A stretch of DNA of 13,671 nucleotides, taken from Amoebophrya sp. AT5.2. Its lineage: Eukaryota > Sar > Dinophyceae > Syndiniales > Amoebophryaceae. A program made the translations under genes and the position numbers. The notes below the pieces were generated by a model, which was not told the DNA's origin, ran no database searches, and saw only the letters and a program-made list of their open reading frames with translations. Location of the stretch: contig RXOD01005513.1 in assembly GCA_005223375.1 (NCBI GenBank), forward strand, positions 1-13,671, given 5' to 3'. This document shows, piece by piece, positions 8,300 through 13,671 of the stretch. The first letter of the stretch is position 1; every line of letters begins with the position of its first letter.

Positions 8300-9079
8300 A
8301 TGCCCTCCTGTCTCGTGCCTCTGGCCGACGGCTCGGAAGAGCTTGAGGCGATCTCAATTTGGAATCCCCTCCGGCGGGCGGGCGTGGACGTGACAGTCGC
8401 CTCCGTGTCGAAGTCCGCTTCCCTTGAGGTGACATGTGCCCGCGGAACAGTAATAAAGTGCGACAAGCTGCTCTCGGATTGCCTAGACACTGAGTTCGAT
8501 TGCATCGCACTGCCGGGAGGGGTGCCGGGAGCGTCAAATTTTGCGGAGTGCGCGGAGCTGGTACCTACACTCGATCTTCGTCATCCTCTGTCTACTGCTT
8601 GTTTCGCATGCAACTGATACTGATTGTTCCGATGCAGCCGATGTTGCTAGATTCATTTTATATTTTTGTAAGTAATTCTTGTACTGCTACTGCTACTGCT
8701 CTAGTACAGCATTTCCTCGCGTAGCCTCGATATCCATACTTCTTTCCAATCCCAGGTCACCCTTCTCAAAGCCCGGCAGTCTGCGAGGAAACTGAACGCA
8801 GCCATCTGTGCCTCCCCCGCTGTCGTGTTTGCCTCCCATAACCTCCTCAACGAGAGGGCAACCTGTTATCCTGCGCCGAACTTCGTGGAGATGATGGGCG
8901 AAAAAATGCTTCCTGCGGAAGAGCAGAACAGCGTGGGTGTTGTCATTGACGGCAACGTCATTACCAGTGTGGGGCCGGGAACGGCTCTCGAATTCGGCCT
9001 CCGGCTGGTGGGGGTGCTGTGCGGAGAAGAAAAGATGAAGGAAATCGGAGGCTCCATGAAGTTCCAAGGAAGTCTGTGA
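8300..9079 (+). CDS. DJ-1/PARK7-YajL family protein, two exons, 194 aa
   Basis: Exon 1 is 8300-8560, exon 2 is 8756-9079, joined in phase 0 (GAG CTG|GTACCT…TCCCAG|GTC ACC). The spliced protein is 194 aa, close to human DJ-1 (189). It starts MPSCLVPLADGSEELEA; Glu16 matches the conserved acid that polarises the catalytic Cys. LPGGVPGA matches the family LPGG turn. Cys105 in the nucleophile elbow AAICASP is the reactive Cys (C106 in human DJ-1). GPGTALEFGL is the conserved C-terminal signature. The position of human His126 appears to be Tyr, as with an aromatic residue in bacterial YajL. Family members are reported as oxidative-stress sensors, glyoxalase III enzymes or protein/nucleotide deglycases; which applies here cannot be read from sequence. 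No signal peptide, so probably cytosolic. The start fits the family exactly. Confidence 0.93.
8561..8755 (+). other. Intron in the DJ-1 gene (195 nt)
   Basis: Donor CTG|GTACCT, acceptor CAATCCCAG|GTC, with a pyrimidine-rich 3' end and a TACTGC microsatellite at about 8684-8700. Removal joins LPGG...AECAEL to VTLLKARQ...AAICASP exactly as the family requires. GGT is repeated at both junctions. Confidence 0.9.
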
Positions 9080-9530
9080 GAAGCAACAGAACCGATGCCG
9101 ATGGCGTGACTAGATACTAGAGACTCGAAGTCGAACAACAAGGATAAAGACAACGAAAGATCTATACTCAGCATGATCTCGCTCTCGCTGGGAAATAAAC
9201 GCTCATGATCTCATCTTTTGAGCGCCGGCCTATGTATCCTATGCCTATGCCAATCCCAATGCCTATGGGTACTTTACGACTACGAGAACGTGTCGAATAG
9301 GAGCGGGTGTGCTTGGTTTGGCGCGACGTCACTCCTCGTCAGCGAAGATCGTTTAACTTTTTACATTTACTTTCATTTCGCACCTGACCACGATGACATT
9401 TACAACGCGTACGCAAACAACGAATTCAAGTTCAATCCGTCGATACTAGAGCTAGAGGTAGACTGCCATTGCCATAGCGTCCACGTTATAGCTTCCTCCA
9501 CGCCCCCCAGATGAACCTGCCCACCAAACC
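9080..9530. other. Intergenic spacer, 0.45 kb
   Basis: No gene is supported. AATAAA at 9194-9199, 115 nt after the DJ-1 stop, could be a polyadenylation signal. A short CCTATGCCTATGCCAATCCC-type repeat lies at about 9238-9268. The open stretch 9218-9514 has a non-ATG start and a random composition. Confidence 0.5.
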
Positions 9531-9546
9531 ATGAGCAACAATCACA

Positions 9547-11619
9547 ATGAGTCCTCACTTACTCGTTCCTCCCGCGCCGCACTTGCTCGCTCCTCCTCCT
9601 CCCAGTCCCGGCCCCCCGCACTTGCTAGTTCCTCCTGCTGCGAAAAGACCGACAACAAAGAGCGCGAGCAGCTTCAGGCCGAAAAAGATCAGTTTCGCCC
9701 GGACTTCGGCATCAAGATCAAATATCTCGACGATTGGCTACTTTGGCCGCGCGGCCAGGGGCGGGGGACTGAGCGGCACCAGCACGACCTCCCCCGACGG
9801 CGTCGAGAGGCGACGTCCTCCAGACGGGGGTCCCTCACCAGGCTCGCTGTGCCTTATCCTGCTGCTTGGCATCGGCATTTTCGTCCTGCATGGGGAAATA
9901 GTGGCGCACTGCCTCAGCCCGTTTCGGAACGCTTTTGAGGACGAATTGCTGCTCCGACACGCACAAGACCAGCTGCTGTATCGAAGGACGGAAGAAGGAA
10001 CATCAGAAGAAGCTGCCACCACCCCGCTGTCAATGGAGCTCACCTCTGCCGCAGCGCGAAGCTACGTCGAACGGATTCGGTTTCTTCCACGCGTCAATGG
10101 AGCTGTCGGCTCTATCAACGACGAGCCAGAGGTGGAGGTTCTGTACGGGCTCTCTCCCGCCGACGATCCGAACGAGCTTTCGCTGCAGCGCGTTTTCGAA
10201 CTGATCCAGGGCCCGGACTACGCTTTGCCGACAAAGCTGTACGCGTTTTATTGCTTCTTCGGCCTCGCGCTGAGCGGGTGCGTCGTCTTGCAGTTTTACT
10301 GCGGAGTGGTAGAGCTCGCAGCACACGCTGGAGCTGCGGGTGTTGGGGCTGCGGGCGCCGCGGGTGTTGATAACATCAACTCTGGACGATCATACTATCG
10401 ATCCTATCGTCGCGAAGTACTCGAGGTGGAGAAGAACCAGGGAAAGGCACTGGACCATCTGCGTGATCGGAGTTTATCGCCGCAGGAACGGGCGGAGGAC
10501 GGCGCGGGAAGCAGGTCCTCTTCACACCCGCCGTTTGCGATTGACATCACCCCAGCACCAGAAGACCAGCCTGGTGACCGTGGTAATCACGAAGATCATG
10601 GGTTTCGTCTGGCCAGTCCGAGTCCTTCTTCGGGAAGCGACGGAAGCTCTCCTTCGACGAATTCTAATTGTGCTGACAGAGAGGACGCAGACGGCGGAAC
10701 GGGATCAGGACCGGGATCAGGAACTGCCAGCAGGCAAAGCCAAACGGAGGGGCGCGACCAGCTTCCGGAGGACGAAGACGAGGAGGAGGGCGAAATTTTG
10801 CCACTGCTGACCAAGGACGCCAACGATGGGACGGGGGGACTTTCGCTGCGGCAGTGGGCGGGCAAGATGCTCCTGCTCGCCGCGAGCAGACAAGCGGTGG
10901 AGGACGGTTTGCGACATGTGCTGCTCGCAAGTCTCGGAAGTAGTTGTAGTGCTGGTGCTCCGACAAGAGGAAGTGGGAAGGCCCCGACGTCGGCGAAAAT
11001 GGTTTTTCTGCGAGGGCTCTACGGCAGCGGTCTGCTCGTCTCCATGTTCTTTGCCGTCGCGGGGAGCAGCGTGGTGAAGAAGGAGTGCGTCGTGTTTGAT
11101 CCGGGAACAACTTCTCCAACTCTGGAGGACCCGCATCTTCAAAAACAAAATCTACTTCTTGAGCCCGACGTCGCCTCCGCACTGGCTTCAACAAGGTGGC
11201 TCTGGCGTTGGACGAACGAAGAAGAAGAACATGCGGACTGCATTGCCACATCTTCTGCCGGAATCAGTATGCTGCTCTTGGATTTTATTGGTCCGCTGGT
11301 GGTTGACTTCCTGCCTTTCGAGCGTGGGGGTGCGTTGAGGAAACATCGCGCGCTTTCCCTCCACACGACCGCGATTTTTACAACCCTGGCTTGTGCCGGG
11401 CTCTTCCTTCTGGCAATCGTCGACGCCGGAGTCGGAGGGAGTGTGGAGGGTAGTCCAGATACAACCCGCGCCAGCAATAAAACCAAAACCTTCTCATTCA
11501 TCTCTGACCACCACGCCGAGCTGCACCCAAGGACAAAGAGTCAGCGCGCAGCCTTTGAATTTCGGGCGAAAGACTACGACACAGGTTCGGAGCAGGTCGT
11601 TCAGGTGCTAGCTGTCTAG
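9547..11619 (+). CDS. Orphan multi-pass membrane protein, up to 690 aa
   Basis: The frame opens after TGA 9532 and runs from ATG 9547 to TAG 11619. I recognise no family. Predicted membrane spans are at about 101-121 (LCLILLLGIGIFVLHGEIVA), 231-257, 485-510 (MVFLRGLYGSGLLVSMFF…), 571-590 and 607-627. Between spans 2 and 3 is a loop of about 225 residues, Ser/Gly/Asp/Glu-rich and probably disordered, including an acidic run at 408-416 just before a conserved-looking helix. Residues 1-31 repeat PHLLVPPA/PHLLAPPP three times. The N-terminal ~70 residues are suspect: an ATG at 9531 in another frame encodes a more protein-like N-terminus over the same DNA, so translation may begin there and shift into this frame. 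From span 1 onward the frame is GC3-rich and well supported. A transporter or scaffold role is only a guess. Confidence 0.75.
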   Translation: MSPHLLVPPAPHLLAPPPPSPGPPHLLVPPAAKRPTTKSASSFRPKKISFARTSASRSNISTIGYFGRAARGGGLSGTSTTSPDGVERRRPPDGGPSPGSLCLILLLGIGIFVLHGEIVAHCLSPFRNAFEDELLLRHAQDQLLYRRTEEGTSEEAATTPLSMELTSAAARSYVERIRFLPRVNGAVGSINDEPEVEVLYGLSPADDPNELSLQRVFELIQGPDYALPTKLYAFYCFFGLALSGCVVLQFYCGVVELAAHAGAAGVGAAGAAGVDNINSGRSYYRSYRREVLEVEKNQGKALDHLRDRSLSPQERAEDGAGSRSSSHPPFAIDITPAPEDQPGDRGNHEDHGFRLASPSPSSGSDGSSPSTNSNCADREDADGGTGSGPGSGTASRQSQTEGRDQLPEDEDEEEGEILPLLTKDANDGTGGLSLRQWAGKMLLLAASRQAVEDGLRHVLLASLGSSCSAGAPTRGSGKAPTSAKMVFLRGLYGSGLLVSMFFAVAGSSVVKKECVVFDPGTTSPTLEDPHLQKQNLLLEPDVASALASTRWLWRWTNEEEEHADCIATSSAGISMLLLDFIGPLVVDFLPFERGGALRKHRALSLHTTAIFTTLACAGLFLLAIVDAGVGGSVEGSPDTTRASNKTKTFSFISDHHAELHPRTKSQRAAFEFRAKDYDTGSEQVVQVLAV

Positions 11620-13166
11620 AGGCAAAATGCGGGTCGATGCCGATGGTCGTGGATGTAGATTTTTTAGAACGTTTATGTAGTACGGGTACAGGACGGCGAC
11701 CGAACCGGCAAAACTAGTAGATTTTATGGAGATCTCGTGGGATCGGGATGAAGCGCGATTATTTCCATGTCGACGCCGTCGTCGTCAAAGTCGAACAAAT
11801 ACAAACAGAATCACATGGGCCGGTCCTCGTGGAGGCTTACTACTAGTCGTGAAGAATGAGAATCACCAATCACATGAGCCAACTGCAACGCCAGGTTCTC
11901 CCATTTGGATACGAAAATGCCGGTAAGGCGCAGTTGTTTTTACCGATTTCTCGCGATACTTTTTTTATTTGATTTGTGTCAGTGTCTGTGTCATGATCTT
12001 ATTGATTTCATTTTTTCTGGTCTAGATAGAGGCCAGCCAAGGAAAGTAGAACTACTTCTTAGACAAGCGCTTTATCATAGAAAAATTCTATATTTATAAA
12101 TGATCGCCACCATCTGCGAAAACCAAGAAACCTTCTGAAAATGCGTATGCGCGATTGATACAACATAAAAGAAAGTACCTCGAGCACAAACTCATCGCTG
12201 CTGAGGTGCTGTCACTCTACCGCATGCACTGTGTTGTTGATTTCTAGTTTTCTTTCACTACGACTACTAGCACTACTAGTAGATCAAGATCATGAATCGC
12301 TAACGCTATCGGTACCGCTATCGCTATCGCACAAGGACTAAGTAGGCATATTAGGGTGGTTAGAGCTGTGGCTTCGTCTCCGGGTGCGTTGTTGCTTGTC
12401 TACTTTTGTTACCGCACGGGAATACAGATTGATAAGTATCTTCCGATGAGACTCGAAGTTCGTCCGCCTCTGGTGCTAGATCATTGCATCTGATAGATTT
12501 GGTGGTCAAAATAAACAACGAACGCGGACGCGCGAGGTCTGATGAGTGTCGTGCTGTTCGTGGTTCAGCATCTGCGTTTTTTTTGGTAAAAGAATCGAGA
12601 AGTTCTAGCTCGGCTCTGTTCCCTCGTCCATATGGATCTTGATCACCTAGAATGAGTCCCGTATGCGTATCATGAAACCCGTGGTTGATTCAGCATGTTT
12701 TCTTTGCATCGAGATCTACAGACTCTGCATCGAGTTAAGTCCGGATCTGCAGATTCTGCAACTACTGCAGCGATTTCAGCTGCGTTCGTCCCTTGTGCGT
12801 ACCGATCTTGAGTTCGCGTTCCGTTTCAGGAAAGAACCCGCTACTAGTTCAAACTGTTTCATTGGTATTTTTTCTTCGCGATCGCGCGATGATACAAATT
12901 AATATAATTCTTTCACAGCTGCGTAACTCACCACCAGCACCACTAGACTTCTCTGGTGTATCCGATTTCATTTGTGTGCTATCTATGGTATCGAAACGAC
13001 GCAAGAACTTCACGTATTCGTGGCGTAAGGAGTTGGCAAGTAAAAGCAACAAGAGCGACACACATAAAGGGCAACGCAAGAAAATCGAACGCACAACACA
13101 AGGCCGCGGGCTGTCTTTCTCATTTGTGGCGCCCGCTAAAGAAATACAAATAGTGCTGCACTGGTG
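11620..13166. other. Intergenic spacer, 1.55 kb, no gene seen
   Basis: The longest gene-free stretch. It is AT-richer and full of stops in all frames. Small features include a GCTATC tandem run around CGGTACCG (about 12302-12330), clustered GATC/CTAG words (12250-12300) and diverged repeats of GCATCGAG and GATCTRCAGA (12705-12750). The open stretches 11726-11926 and 12793-13167 look random. I found no tRNA, snRNA or spliced-leader sequence by eye. Confidence 0.5.
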
Positions 13167-13671
13167 ATGTCGGGCTCCGGGCTTTCGAAATCGAATAGTC
13201 GCGTGCGCGCGGATGGGTCGCGGGGCCTCACCGCGCTGCTGGTCCGGCTGCACATCTTGATCCTCGGCCTTGGGCTACAACACCTCCACCCATTCACTGC
13301 GCACGCCGTCGGCTTGCGCCGAGTGGCAACCGTTCGCCGAGACATGGACTTGCTTGCAGCGAGTTACGGCACCCCGACCGCACCAAGGGAGGACGGCGGC
13401 AGAACTTGGGGAGCAGTGGCAGAACTGGGGGTGGAGCACACGCACTCCGGCGCCATCGCGGACCGGATGCCGACGGTCGCTCCTCCCATCGACACCCAGG
13501 TGGCAGTTGCTCGGACGTCCTCGCAACTGGAGTGTCGAGCACGCCTGGAGGAGATGATGAACGAGATGCGGGAGGCCCTGGCGAGCAGGCGGGAGCCTGG
13601 TGTATGCAAGGAGCGGGAGGTGCCAGATGCGGTCCAGCAGTTCCGAGCCGGAACTGCTGGACCGCATCTGG
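13167..13671 (+). CDS. 5' part of an orphan secreted or membrane protein (168 aa, open at window edge)
   Basis: ATG 13167 follows an in-frame TAA at 13137 and the frame stays open to the last base, so the gene is cut by the window. Residues 1-20 are Ser/Arg-rich. Residues 21-47 form a hydrophobic segment (LTALLVRLHILILGLGL) ending AHA, a plausible signal-peptidase site or signal anchor. The mature part is Arg/Ala/Glu-rich, with a helical stretch at 119-145 (LECRARLEEMMNEMREAL) that may form a coiled coil. The GC-rich codon use contrasts with the spacer just before it. No family is recognised. The last 16 codons lie in a perfect palindrome, so they may not be genuine coding sequence. Confidence 0.65.
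   Translation, partial: MSGSGLSKSNSRVRADGSRGLTALLVRLHILILGLGLQHLHPFTAHAVGLRRVATVRRDMDLLAASYGTPTAPREDGGRTWGAVAELGVEHTHSGAIADRMPTVAPPIDTQVAVARTSSQLECRARLEEMMNEMREALASRREPGVCKEREVPDAVQQFRAGTAGPHL
13623..13671. repeat. Perfect 23-bp inverted repeat with a 3-nt spacer at the window end
   Basis: 13623-13645 (CCAGATGCGGTCCAGCAG + TTCCG) is the exact reverse complement of 13649-13671, separated by AGC. The second arm ends on the last base of the window. Confidence 0.95.

Noticed and set aside
10664..11251. 195-codon open frame on the minus strand
   Set aside because: Antisense to the membrane-protein gene in a GC-rich part; Arg/Pro-rich, no support.
12793..13167. Open stretch of 124 codons before the last gene
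   Set aside because: No ATG start, AT-rich codons and no recognisable motif; it ends just where the real ATG of the next gene begins.
1..13671. CRISPR arrays, insertion sequences, dinoflagellate spliced-leader gene
   Set aside because: No regularly spaced repeats, no transposase-like protein and no sequence resembling the spliced-leader consensus seen on either strand.

Overview
The window looks like nuclear DNA of a eukaryotic microbe. Several reading frames join only across short GT-AG introns. There are no Shine-Dalgarno-led operons, and several proteins start with signal peptides or membrane anchors. Seven genes lie head to tail, all on the + strand, about one per 2 kb, with AT-richer, low-information spacers. 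One-way tandem arrays with AGGT-flanked introns fit an alveolate, perhaps a dinoflagellate or a Syndiniales parasite such as Amoebophrya. That placement is inference: no rRNA, spliced-leader gene or lineage marker is present.

Layout. 2-1424: a Ca2+-binding EF-hand protein in three exons. The EF-hand exon 622-914 and last exon 1173-1424 are good; the repeat-rich first exon (2-326) fits by phase but is unproven. 1425-2468: spacer. 2469-4277: one-exon orphan of 602 aa with a signal peptide. 4278-5105: spacer. 5106-5672: small secreted orphan of 188 aa. 6055-7536: GT34 (GMA12/MNN10-type) Golgi glycosyltransferase split by one intron, with an unresolved N-terminus and a possible extra C-terminal exon to 7706. 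8300-9079: complete two-exon DJ-1/YajL-family gene of 194 aa. 9547-11619: multi-pass membrane orphan of 690 aa whose first ~70 codons may be read in another frame. 11620-13166: largest spacer, apparently empty. 13167-13671: 5' part of a signal-bearing gene still open at the window edge, ending in a perfect 23-bp palindrome arm pair.

The genes do not form an evident pathway. Four or five products would enter the secretory route (two secreted orphans, a Golgi transferase, a membrane protein and the partial 3' gene). DJ-1 and the EF-hand protein are probably cytosolic. I see no defence, mobile-element or virus-like system. The points most worth checking are gene-structure anomalies: two places where coding character moves to another frame, an in-frame stop beside a plausible anchor, a low-complexity insert in a catalytic domain, introns flanked by duplicated AGGT, and the terminal palindrome.
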